In this document: positions 1 through 5,493 of the stretch, piece by piece
Layout of the letters: the number at the start of each line of letters is the position of its first letter
Position numbering within the stretch: the first letter of the stretch is position 1
From: Methylophilaceae bacterium
GTDB lineage: Bacteria > Pseudomonadota > Gammaproteobacteria > Burkholderiales > Methylophilaceae
Length of the DNA: 5,493 bases
Direction of reading: 5' to 3'
Assembly (NCBI GenBank): GCA_025362115.1
Contig: JANYIK010000177.1
Coordinates: forward strand, 1-5,493
Notes under the pieces: generated by a model
Told to the model about the DNA's origin: nothing
What the model saw: the letters and a program-made list of their open reading frames with translations, nothing else
Databases searched by the model: none
Made by a program: the position numbers and the translations under genes

Positions 1-12
1 ATGAATATCCTA

Positions 13-31
13 TGGCACACTCAGTATGCCA
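13..31. promoter_or_regulatory. 19-bp near-palindrome upstream of xseB, candidate operator
   Basis: TGGCACACT and AGTATGCCA flank a single central C. Eight of nine positions are complementary; the only mismatch is C18 against A26. The odd-length dyad has the shape of a site for a dimeric helix-turn-helix regulator, but I cannot name the regulator. Its centre lies about 50 bp upstream of the start expected from the TATAAT at 59-64, a position more typical of activation than of steric repression. No T tract follows immediately on either strand, so a terminator is less likely. It could also serve a divergent gene beyond the left edge, or be chance. Confidence 0.35.
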
Positions 32-58
32 AGATGAGATTTTGCACATCCGCCGCTT

Positions 59-64
59 TATAAT
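59..64 (+). promoter_or_regulatory. Possible -10 hexamer for the xseB-ispA-dxs operon
   Basis: A perfect TATAAT sits 9 bp before the xseB ATG. No good -35 element lies at the normal 16-18 bp spacing: TTGCAC at 42-47 is only 11 bp away. If used, transcription would start around base 71 and leave a leader of only a few bases, which fits the lack of a clear Shine-Dalgarno sequence before xseB. An AT-rich hexamer like this can easily occur by chance, so the call is tentative. Confidence 0.3.
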
Positions 65-73
65 GGCAAGCCT

Positions 74-289
74 ATGACAAAAACTCCTAAGAATTTTGAA
101 ACCGCGTTGGCTGAACTGGAAGTCTTGGTGGCACAGATGGAAAACGGCCAATTGCCTCTGGAACATTCGCTAGCGGCTTATAAACAAGGCACCGAATTGC
201 TGAAATTTTGCCAAGCCGCCTTGCAGGATGCCGAGCAACGAGTCAGAGTGCTGACCGCACAAAACACCTTACAAAAACTTGACCAATAA
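74..289 (+). CDS. xseB: Exodeoxyribonuclease VII small subunit
   Basis: This is the small, non-catalytic subunit of exonuclease VII. Several copies bind the large subunit XseA, and the complex degrades single-stranded DNA from both ends in the cytoplasm. The 71-residue protein has the family pattern along its whole length: an FETALAELE helix (about 8-16), the NGQLPLEHSL turn (about 24-33) and the CQAALQDAEQRV helix (about 46-57), giving the usual two-helix coiled hairpin. Length is slightly below the usual ~80 residues and both ends look complete. The start is the only sensible in-frame ATG; no strong ribosome binding site precedes it. The stop lies 2 bp before ispA. xseB beside ispA and dxs is a common proteobacterial arrangement, with xseA usually elsewhere; xseA is not in this window. 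Confidence 0.95.
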   Translation: MTKTPKNFETALAELEVLVAQMENGQLPLEHSLAAYKQGTELLKFCQAALQDAEQRVRVLTAQNTLQKLDQ

Positions 290-291
290 CT

Positions 292-1170
292 ATGGAATTT
301 AATCTTTGGGCGCAAAGTATCCAGGCGCGGACAGAAAGCGCCTTGGAACAATTGCTCCCCCCCAGCCATATCGCCCCTGAGCGCTTGCACCAAGCCATGC
401 GTTATTCCATCCTGGGCGGTGGCAAACGCGTGAGAGCTTTGCTGGCACACGCTGCGGGCGAATTTTGCGGTGCGAATGCCGCGCACCTAGACGTGGCTGC
501 CTGTGCGGTAGAGATGATTCACGCCTATTCGCTGGTGCATGACGATATGCCGTGCATGGACGACGACGATCTGCGTCGCGGCAAACCTTCATGCCATAAA
601 CAGTTTGACGATGCCACTGCGCTGTTGGTAGGTGATGCCTTGCAAACTCTGGCGTTTGAGTTGCTAAGTGCGGCGGATTTTGGCGTAAGCGTCCAGCAGA
701 AACTGACTATGACTAATCTGCTAGCCAAATGCTCTGGTTCCCGCGGCATGGCGGGTGGACAGGCCATAGATTTGGCCAGCGTGGGCTTGGATCTATCGCA
801 AGAGCAACTGGAATTCATGCACATCCACAAAACCGGGGCACTGATACGCGCCGCCACGCTACTCGGTGCTTATTGTGCAGATAATCAGGATAAGAAAAAA
901 AACGCCGCACTGGATCACTACGCCAAGCACATGGGACTGGCTTTCCAAGTGGTGGATGATATTCTGGACACTCAAGCAGATACTGCCACTTTGGGCAAAA
1001 CCGCAGGTAAAGACGCGCTGGATAATAAGCCGACCTACGTGACTATCCTGGGACTGAAGCGCGCCCGTGAACTAGCTAAGGAATTGCATCATAATGCACT
1101 ATCTCAATTGGGTGATGATGCGCCGCGCCTCACCCAACTAGCCAACTACATTACAGAACGAAGCTACTAA
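292..1170 (+). CDS. ispA: Farnesyl diphosphate synthase (geranyltranstransferase)
   Basis: This cytoplasmic short-chain prenyltransferase condenses DMAPP with two IPP units, via geranyl diphosphate, to farnesyl diphosphate (C15), the precursor of quinone side chains and undecaprenyl phosphate. At 292 residues it matches IspA length. Visible motifs are GGGKRVR (about 42-48), which binds IPP phosphate; the first Asp-rich motif, DD at 84-85 with four residues before D90, the bacterial-type spacing; the HKTG segment at 179-182; and the second Asp-rich motif DDILD (222-226), followed by the KDALDNKPTY region (240-249). The two Asp motifs hold the Mg ions that bind the allylic diphosphate. No key residue is missing. 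The start is 2 bp after the xseB stop with no clear Shine-Dalgarno, so coupled translation is likely. The stop shares one base with the dxs start. Product chain length is inferred from family resemblance; geranylgeranyl synthase activity is less likely. Confidence 0.95.
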   Translation: MEFNLWAQSIQARTESALEQLLPPSHIAPERLHQAMRYSILGGGKRVRALLAHAAGEFCGANAAHLDVAACAVEMIHAYSLVHDDMPCMDDDDLRRGKPSCHKQFDDATALLVGDALQTLAFELLSAADFGVSVQQKLTMTNLLAKCSGSRGMAGGQAIDLASVGLDLSQEQLEFMHIHKTGALIRAATLLGAYCADNQDKKKNAALDHYAKHMGLAFQVVDDILDTQADTATLGKTAGKDALDNKPTYVTILGLKRARELAKELHHNALSQLGDDAPRLTQLANYITERSY

Positions 1171-3005
1171 TGCTAGAACACATCAACAACCCTTCCGAGC
1201 TACGTGAAATAAAGCGCGAAGACCTGCCTACACTCGCCAAAGAGTTACGCGAGTTTTTGATCAATTCGGTATCACAAACCGGAGGGCATCTGGCTTCCAA
1301 CCTGGGCGTAGTGGAGCTCACTATCGCTTTGCACTATGTATTTAATACGCCAGAAGACCGACTGGTGTGGGACGTAGGCCATCAAACTTATCCACATAAG
1401 ATACTTACTGGACGACGTGATGGGATGTCTGGCCTGCGTAAAGCGGGTGGAATTGCTGGCTTTCCCCGCCGCGCCGAAAGCGAATACGATGCTTTTGGCG
1501 CTGGTCACTCCAGCACATCAATCTCTGCCGCCCTAGGAATGGCGGTTGCCGCCCAGCAAACCGGCTCTGAACGGCGCGCTGTAGCCATCATCGGCGATGG
1601 GGCAATGACTGCAGGCATGGCGTTTGAAGCACTGAACAACGCTGGCGTCATGGATGCCAACTTGCTGGTAGTACTGAACGACAACGATATGTCCATCTCG
1701 CCTAATGTCGGCGCGCTCAACAACTATTTAGCGAAACTGTTATCTGGCCGTTTCTACAACGCTATGCGTCTCGGTACCGAGAAAGTACTAGGTGTTGCAC
1801 CGCCAATCTTGGAACTTGCCAAGCGTGCCGAGGAACACATGAAGGGCATGGTTACACCTAGCACTTTGTTTGAGGAATTTGGATTCAACTACATAGGCCC
1901 TATAGATGGTCATGATTTGGATGTGCTGGTAACCACACTCAGCAATATCCGCCAACTCAAAGGCCCGCAATTCCTGCACATCGTTACGCAAAAAGGCAAG
2001 GGTTATACCCCCGCCGAGAATGACCCCAACAAATATCACGGCGTAAGCAAATTTGACCCTAGCAACGGCGGCATGAGCGCCTCTAGCAACAGCAAACCCA
2101 GTTACACGCAGATATTTGGCGACTGGTTAGCAGACATGGCGGCAGAAGATGAGCGGTTAATCGGTATCACTCCCGCCATGTGCGACGGCTCCGGCCTCAA
2201 CCGCTTCCAAAACGAATTCCCAGAGCGCTATTTCGACGTGGGGATCGCCGAGCAGCATGCGCTGACTTTTGCGGCGGGAATGGCCTGTGACGGGATGAAA
2301 CCCGTGGTCGCCATCTACTCGACCTTTTTGCAACGCGCTTACGATCAGCTCATCCACGACATCGCCTTACAAAACCTACCCGTACTGCTGGCCATAGACC
2401 GCGCAGGCTTGGTAGGTGCGGATGGCCCCACACATGCAGGTAGTTTCGATTTGAGCTATTTGCGCTGCATCCCCAACATATTGGTGATGACACCGGCGGA
2501 CGAAAACGAGTGCAGACAAATGCTTACCACCGGATTCCACCACGATGGACCATCTGCGGTGCGCTATCCACGCGGACATGGGCCAGGAGTCAAGATTGAA
2601 AAAGCATTGAACCCAATTCCTATCGGTAAAGGTGAGATACGCAGAAAGGGCAAAAAGGTCGCAATCCTCGCCTTTGGCAGCATGTTGGCACCCTCTCTGC
2701 AAGCCGCTGAGAACTTAGATACCACAGTCGCCAATATGCGCTTCGTCAAACCTTTGGATGTCGAACTCATTCGCGAACTGGCCGCCACTCATCAACTGTT
2801 AGTCACGGTGGAAGAAAACACTATAGATGGTGGTGCTGGCGCTGCGGTTATAGAAACTTTACAAGGCTTAGGTGTTCAAACCAGCGTCCTATTACTAGGT
2901 TTACCCGATAAATTCATAGAACACAGCACACCGGAAGCCATGTTGGCCGCTTGTGGCCTGGACGCTGCCGGCATCATCGCCGCTATAGAAAAACGATTAA
3001 CCTAG
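1170..3005 (+). CDS. dxs: 1-deoxy-D-xylulose-5-phosphate synthase
   Basis: DXS condenses pyruvate and glyceraldehyde 3-phosphate, using thiamine diphosphate, to DXP with loss of CO2. This is the first and often rate-limiting step of the MEP pathway; DXP also feeds thiamine and pyridoxal synthesis. The 611 residues are close to the E. coli 620. Visible features are the GGH histidine (H40), the thiamine diphosphate/Mg motif starting GDGA at 142-145 and ending near N172, the GIAEQHA segment with catalytic E361, GADGPTH with D418 and H422, YPRG with R468 for substrate phosphate, and a C-terminal transketolase domain (about 495-611) with FVKPLD and VEEN. E361, D418, H422 and R468 correspond by motif to E. 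coli E370, D427, H431 and R478 (numbering from memory). The ATG overlaps the ispA TAA as TAATG, typical of termination-reinitiation, with only weak purines upstream. Nothing looks broken. Confidence 0.97.
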   Translation: MLEHINNPSELREIKREDLPTLAKELREFLINSVSQTGGHLASNLGVVELTIALHYVFNTPEDRLVWDVGHQTYPHKILTGRRDGMSGLRKAGGIAGFPRRAESEYDAFGAGHSSTSISAALGMAVAAQQTGSERRAVAIIGDGAMTAGMAFEALNNAGVMDANLLVVLNDNDMSISPNVGALNNYLAKLLSGRFYNAMRLGTEKVLGVAPPILELAKRAEEHMKGMVTPSTLFEEFGFNYIGPIDGHDLDVLVTTLSNIRQLKGPQFLHIVTQKGKGYTPAENDPNKYHGVSKFDPSNGGMSASSNSKPSYTQIFGDWLADMAAEDERLIGITPAMCDGSGLNRFQNEFPERYFDVGIAEQHALTFAAGMACDGMKPVVAIYSTFLQRAYDQLIHDIALQNLPVLLAIDRAGLVGADGPTHAGSFDLSYLRCIPNILVMTPADENECRQMLTTGFHHDGPSAVRYPRGHGPGVKIEKALNPIPIGKGEIRRKGKKVAILAFGSMLAPSLQAAENLDTTVANMRFVKPLDVELIRELAATHQLLVTVEENTIDGGAGAAVIETLQGLGVQTSVLLLGLPDKFIEHSTPEAMLAACGLDAAGIIAAIEKRLT

Positions 3006-3055
3006 TGATATACTCAACTATTATTGGTAAAGCTGAATCATACAACTAAATCCTC

Positions 3056-3889
3056 ATGAACACGCCAACAGCTCCTAGCAATATTTCCGCACCCATTGAG
3101 GATGTCCAAAACACGCCGGACACGCGCCATCTTGCCATCAATAAGGTCGGTATCAAATCCATACGCCACCCGGTGATGGTCAAAGACAAAACTGGCGGCG
3201 TGCAACACACCGTGGCCATGTTCAATATGTACGTGCATTTGCCGCACAATTTCAAAGGTACGCACATGTCGCGCTTTGTTGAAATCCTCAACATGAACGA
3301 GCGCGAGATTTCGATTGAGAATTTTGAAACCATCCTGCGCGAGATGGTGAAGCGCTTGGAAGCCAACTCCGGCTACATCGAGATGCATTTCCCCTATTTC
3401 ATCAACAAAGCTGCGCCTGTGTCTGGTGTGACTAGCTTGCTGGATTACGACGTGACTTTTGTAGGCGAAATCAAAGATGGCAAATACGGCATCACGGTGA
3501 AAGTACTTGTGCCTGTCACCAGCCTCTGCCCTTGCTCCAAGAAAATTTCAGATTACGGCGCGCACAACCAACGCTCGCACGTCACCGTCACTGCCAAAAT
3601 CAATGACTTTATCTGGATAGAAGACATCATCAACATGGTAGAGGAGCAAGCCTCCTGCCAACTCTACGGTCTGCTCAAACGGCCGGACGAGAAATACGTC
3701 ACCGAACACGCTTACGATAATCCCAAGTTTGTAGAAGACATGGTGCGCGATGTGGCGGCACAGTTGAATGCCGAAGCGCGTATTGATGCCTATGTGGTGG
3801 AGAGTGAAAATTTTGAGTCCATACACAACCATTCGGCTTATGCGCTGATTGAGCGCGATAAACAGTCGGCAAACTTCGTTGCACGCTGA
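3056..3889 (+). CDS. folE2: GTP cyclohydrolase FolE2 (type IB)
   Basis: FolE2 converts GTP to 7,8-dihydroneopterin triphosphate, the entry step of tetrahydrofolate (and queuosine precursor) synthesis, in the cytoplasm. It is unrelated in sequence to the zinc enzyme FolE and uses other divalent metals such as Mn. The 277 residues show the family signatures: VQNTPDTRH (17-25) near the N-terminus, TSLCPCSK (155-162), GAHNQRS (168-174), LLKRPDEKYVTE (206-217), NPKFVEDMVRD (222-232) and ENFESIHNHSA (251-261). C158, H170, E212, E227 and H257 line up at a constant offset with the active-site residues I recall for the Neisseria gonorrhoeae enzyme (C147, H159, E201, E216, H246). The start gives a normal N-terminus but has no Shine-Dalgarno. 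It lies 50 bp after dxs, so it may be read with the operon or from a weak promoter in that gap. Family zinc-responsive (Zur) control is known elsewhere; I see no convincing Zur site here. Confidence 0.96.
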   Translation: MNTPTAPSNISAPIEDVQNTPDTRHLAINKVGIKSIRHPVMVKDKTGGVQHTVAMFNMYVHLPHNFKGTHMSRFVEILNMNEREISIENFETILREMVKRLEANSGYIEMHFPYFINKAAPVSGVTSLLDYDVTFVGEIKDGKYGITVKVLVPVTSLCPCSKKISDYGAHNQRSHVTVTAKINDFIWIEDIINMVEEQASCQLYGLLKRPDEKYVTEHAYDNPKFVEDMVRDVAAQLNAEARIDAYVVESENFESIHNHSAYALIERDKQSANFVAR

Positions 3890-3909
3890 AGAAACCGAAG
3901 CCGCTTAAA

Positions 3910-4797
3910 TCATTTCAGCCGATAAAGCCGGCTCTCTAGCGCTTTTCCGTCACTTACGCTGTCCAGCCTGTCACCCACGGCATCCCCCAATTTGGCTAAT
4001 CTTTCGTCTGGTGCAGGGTGTGTTTTGAAAAGTAGTGCCACGCTACTGTCGTTGCTGGGGACATGGCCGATTTCCTGTAATACATCCACCAAGCCAAAGG
4101 CATCGTAACCTGCGCGGGCAGTTAGCACCATGCCGATGCGGTCGGCTTCAAATTCAGCGTCTTTATCCAAGCCGCGCGCACAGATTTCCGCACCATTGCC
4201 GATAAGATTTTTGACGAAGCTATTACCTTGACCCGCCTTATCACCAACCAGTTTTGAGGCGCTACCAATGAGTTGAGATTGCTGCATAACCTTCAAATGA
4301 TGTTTTTTGATGATATGGCCGATTTCATGCGCCAACACACCCGCCAGTTGTGCCTCACTCCCAAGTTTGCGATACAGCCCTTTGGTGATGAGAACATAAC
4401 CGCCCGGTGCGGAGAATGCATTGACATCTTCTGATTCAATCACGCCAAAATACCAAACCAAATCTTTACGCTCGCTTTGACTGGCGACCCATCGGCCTAT
4501 TTGGTTGACGTAATGTTGTAACGCGACATCTTTGACCAAAGGCGCTGCACCTAACAAATTGCCTGAGATTTCAGTGCCAATTTTTATTTCTTCTTCTTGC
4601 GAAAACTCCTTGAAATTCGCCGCTTGTGCTAGGCCTAAAACTCCATCAGAACCACTTTCTTGCTTTTTGCCTTTATCTTTTCCTATGGGAAGGTTTTTTA
4701 GTACATCACCAAGACCTCCGCCCATATCCAGATCAAAAGCCTGTGCGGGCATTGCGGCAACCAGTAACAGCAGCAAGAATGTAGATAGAGTTTTCAT
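3910..4797 (-). CDS. Secreted M48-family zinc metallopeptidase
   Basis: This is a single-domain M48 peptidase, probably periplasmic. The 295-residue precursor starts with a Sec signal peptide: K2, a leucine-rich core, and an Ala-Gln-Ala cleavage site after about residue 20. There is no lipobox cysteine. A Gly/Lys-rich low-complexity stretch (about 25-55) separates it from the peptidase domain. Zinc-site residues are HEIGH at 157-161 (ligands H157 and H161, catalytic E158) and the third ligand E215 in the EFEAD motif (215-219). Other M48 hallmarks are NAFSAPGGYVLITKGL (126-141) and THPAPDERLAKL (259-270). No TPR repeats follow, unlike BepA, and there are no extra membrane segments, unlike HtpX. 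It is the last gene of the minus-strand operon, overlapping the SH3 gene by ATGA. A role in envelope or outer-membrane protein quality control is inferred from the family; the substrate is unknown. Confidence 0.92.
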   Translation of the reverse strand: MKTLSTFLLLLLVAAMPAQAFDLDMGGGLGDVLKNLPIGKDKGKKQESGSDGVLGLAQAANFKEFSQEEEIKIGTEISGNLLGAAPLVKDVALQHYVNQIGRWVASQSERKDLVWYFGVIESEDVNAFSAPGGYVLITKGLYRKLGSEAQLAGVLAHEIGHIIKKHHLKVMQQSQLIGSASKLVGDKAGQGNSFVKNLIGNGAEICARGLDKDAEFEADRIGMVLTARAGYDAFGLVDVLQEIGHVPSNDSSVALLFKTHPAPDERLAKLGDAVGDRLDSVSDGKALESRLYRLK

Positions 4798-5345
4798 CGC
4801 CCCAACCCTCCTTGTGGTTTAGTTGGTTCTGGCGAGATTGGCGCAGGCAGATATTCCACTTGCCGAACCTGTAAGCCCGCAGCACTGGCAAACTGTTGTG
4901 CGTTCTCGGCACTCACGCTGTTGGATTTAAGCAGACCAAGTTCTTGCGGATTAAACTTCGCGCCTTTGAGTTCTTCTTCACTCAGACCGCGGATACCCGC
5001 AACTGCAGTGACTTGACCAGTTCCTGCCTGTCCAGTAGCCAACTTCAGCACATCGGTGGCACTGCCCTGCGCTTTTGTAGCTTCGCCGCGTTTGACTGAA
5101 AGTAAACGAAGCCAACCTGTCGTCTGGCGTAACTTAACCTTGAACCACGCACCTTGGCGGTCAATAATTTCTACTTGGTCACCGGGGCTAATTTTGTCTG
5201 TCGAGGCTGCGCTGCCTGAAGACTCGGCTTTGAGGTTATCTGCTCTGATTACCGTACCGGTTTCGCCAGCCTGTGTGGCTGTCGAAATGCTTATCGAGAT
5301 AAGCAAACCAAAAGTTAGCCAGAGAGTTTTTTGATTTATTTTCAT
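4794..5345 (-). CDS. Secreted SH3-domain protein of unknown function
   Basis: The 183-residue precursor begins with a Sec signal peptide (about 1-26, cleavage after Thr-Gln-Ala), so the mature protein is likely periplasmic. Residues about 30-85 form a bacterial SH3-like (SH3b) domain: a GTVIRADNLKAES start, a PGDQVEIID strand, GAWFKVKL and a closing TGWLRLLSV. Such domains often bind peptidoglycan or partner proteins. Residues about 112-167 are a second, ordered-looking segment (GIRGLSEEELKGAKF, later AAGLQVRQVEYLP) that I cannot assign to a named domain. The C-terminus is Pro/Gly-rich. There is no catalytic motif. Its stop overlaps the M48 peptidase start, and it begins 12 bp after an upstream gene, with no clear Shine-Dalgarno. 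An adaptor or substrate-presenting role for the peptidase is inference from the tight pairing only. Confidence 0.85.
   Translation of the reverse strand: MKINQKTLWLTFGLLISISISTATQAGETGTVIRADNLKAESSGSAASTDKISPGDQVEIIDRQGAWFKVKLRQTTGWLRLLSVKRGEATKAQGSATDVLKLATGQAGTGQVTAVAGIRGLSEEELKGAKFNPQELGLLKSNSVSAENAQQFASAAGLQVRQVEYLPAPISPEPTKPQGGLGR
4807..4813 (-). promoter_or_regulatory. Strong ribosome binding site for the M48 peptidase gene
   Basis: AAGGAGG on the minus strand is a full match to the anti-Shine-Dalgarno core, 9 bp before the ATG at 4797-4795. It lies inside the last codons of the SH3 gene, which ends in the ATGA overlap, and it settles the peptidase start. The gene can therefore recruit ribosomes itself as well as by coupling. 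None of the plus-strand genes has a comparable site. Confidence 0.8.
5288..5305. repeat. 18-bp inverted repeat in the signal-peptide codons of the SH3 gene
   Basis: TGCTTATC and GATAAGCA are perfect 8-bp arms around a 2-bp centre, beginning 40 bp inside the gene. In RNA this would be a six-pair stem with a six-base loop. The stretch encodes the Ile/Ser/Leu core of the signal peptide, so coding constraint or chance may explain it. A dyad of this size is expected about once by chance in a window this long. Confidence 0.4.
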
Positions 5346-5357
5346 AGAGTCGCTTAG

Positions 5358-5493
5358 TCACTTATTTGCCTTTTTATAAATGCCCTGAAAAGACACATTA
5401 AGGCCACCACAATCCCCTGCTTCATTGGCAACAACCAGACTATCTACAGAAGTTTTAATATCAAATTTACACTCGTTATCAAAATGAATCGTA
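5358..5493 (-). CDS. C-terminal fragment of an unrecognised gene, cut by the window edge
   Basis: A reading frame enters from the right edge (first whole codon at 5492-5490) and runs 44 codons to a TGA at 5360-5358. The other two minus-strand frames have stops within this stretch. The fragment has two cysteines, in NECKFD and GDCGGLNVSF, alternating hydrophobic and polar residues suggesting beta strands, and a basic tail ending KKANK. The cysteines suggest a disulfide and an exported protein, which suits the two secreted products downstream. It ends 12 bp before the SH3 gene, so it probably belongs to the same operon. By hand count it is about 35% GC, lower than neighbouring genes. The CGG-NVSF-G-Y ending faintly recalls small periplasmic proteins such as LprI-like lysozyme inhibitors, but I cannot assign a family. 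Confidence 0.65.
   Translation of the reverse strand, partial: TIHFDNECKFDIKTSVDSLVVANEAGDCGGLNVSFQGIYKKANK

Noticed and set aside
1..63. 20-codon plus-strand frame starting with ATG at base 1
   Set aside because: It is too short to judge, has no ribosome binding site within the window, and competes with two other open frames over the same bases.
178..486. Minus-strand open frame opposite xseB and ispA, and similar frames opposite dxs and folE2
   Set aside because: These are shadows of well-supported genes: no recognisable motifs, no ribosome binding sites, and overlap with conserved coding sequence.
895..902. Run of eight A in ispA, a possible slippage or frameshift site
   Set aside because: It encodes a lysine stretch in a variable loop. 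The frame continues intact through the second Asp-rich motif, and no overlapping product is visible.
1769..1782. 14-bp perfect palindrome TCTCGGTACCGAGA inside dxs
   Set aside because: It lies in ordinary conserved coding sequence, and a palindrome of this length has a fair chance of occurring in 5.5 kb, so nothing points to a function.
2290..2305. ACGGG-ATGAAA-CCCGT hairpin in dxs
   Set aside because: It is a five-pair stem within conserved coding sequence with no T tract, unlikely to act as a terminator.
3005..3018. GTGATATACTCAAC after dxs as a Zur-like site before folE2
   Set aside because: The resemblance to Zur sites is loose and needs an inserted base, and the symmetry is poor, so it was not called.
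4532..4822. Plus-strand open frame opposite the start of the M48 peptidase gene
   Set aside because: It is antisense to a signal peptide and peptidase domain that are clearly real, and it shows no protein-family features.

Overview
The window is a compact stretch of bacterial chromosome holding six recognisable genes and one gene cut by the right edge, with almost no spare sequence. Gene order and protein style suggest a moderate-GC betaproteobacterium. The basis is the order xseB-ispA-dxs followed by a zinc-independent-type GTP cyclohydrolase (folE2), plus the Gram-negative secreted M48 peptidase. A member of the Nitrosomonadales/Gallionellales area is my best guess. This is inference from gene order and sequence style, not a database match.

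Plus strand, 74-3889: xseB (exonuclease VII small subunit), ispA (farnesyl diphosphate synthase), dxs (DXP synthase, first step of the MEP isoprenoid pathway) and folE2 (first step of folate biosynthesis). The first three are packed with a 2-bp gap and a 1-bp TAATG overlap and should be one transcript. folE2 follows after 50 bp. dxs makes the precursor DXP, and ispA joins the resulting C5 units into the C15 prenyl diphosphate used for quinones and undecaprenyl carriers. The 73 bp before xseB hold a 19-bp near-palindrome and a TATAAT hexamer.

Minus strand, 5493-3910, read right to left: the C-terminal end of an unrecognised gene, then a small secreted SH3-domain protein, then a secreted M48 zinc metallopeptidase. 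The last two overlap by ATGA, and the partial gene ends 12 bp before the SH3 gene, so this looks like a periplasmic or envelope operon whose promoter lies outside the window. It converges on folE2 with a 20-bp gap and no visible intrinsic terminator.

The plus-strand half is ordinary housekeeping. The least described part is the minus-strand trio. No CRISPR array, tRNA, rRNA, insertion sequence or phage feature is visible.
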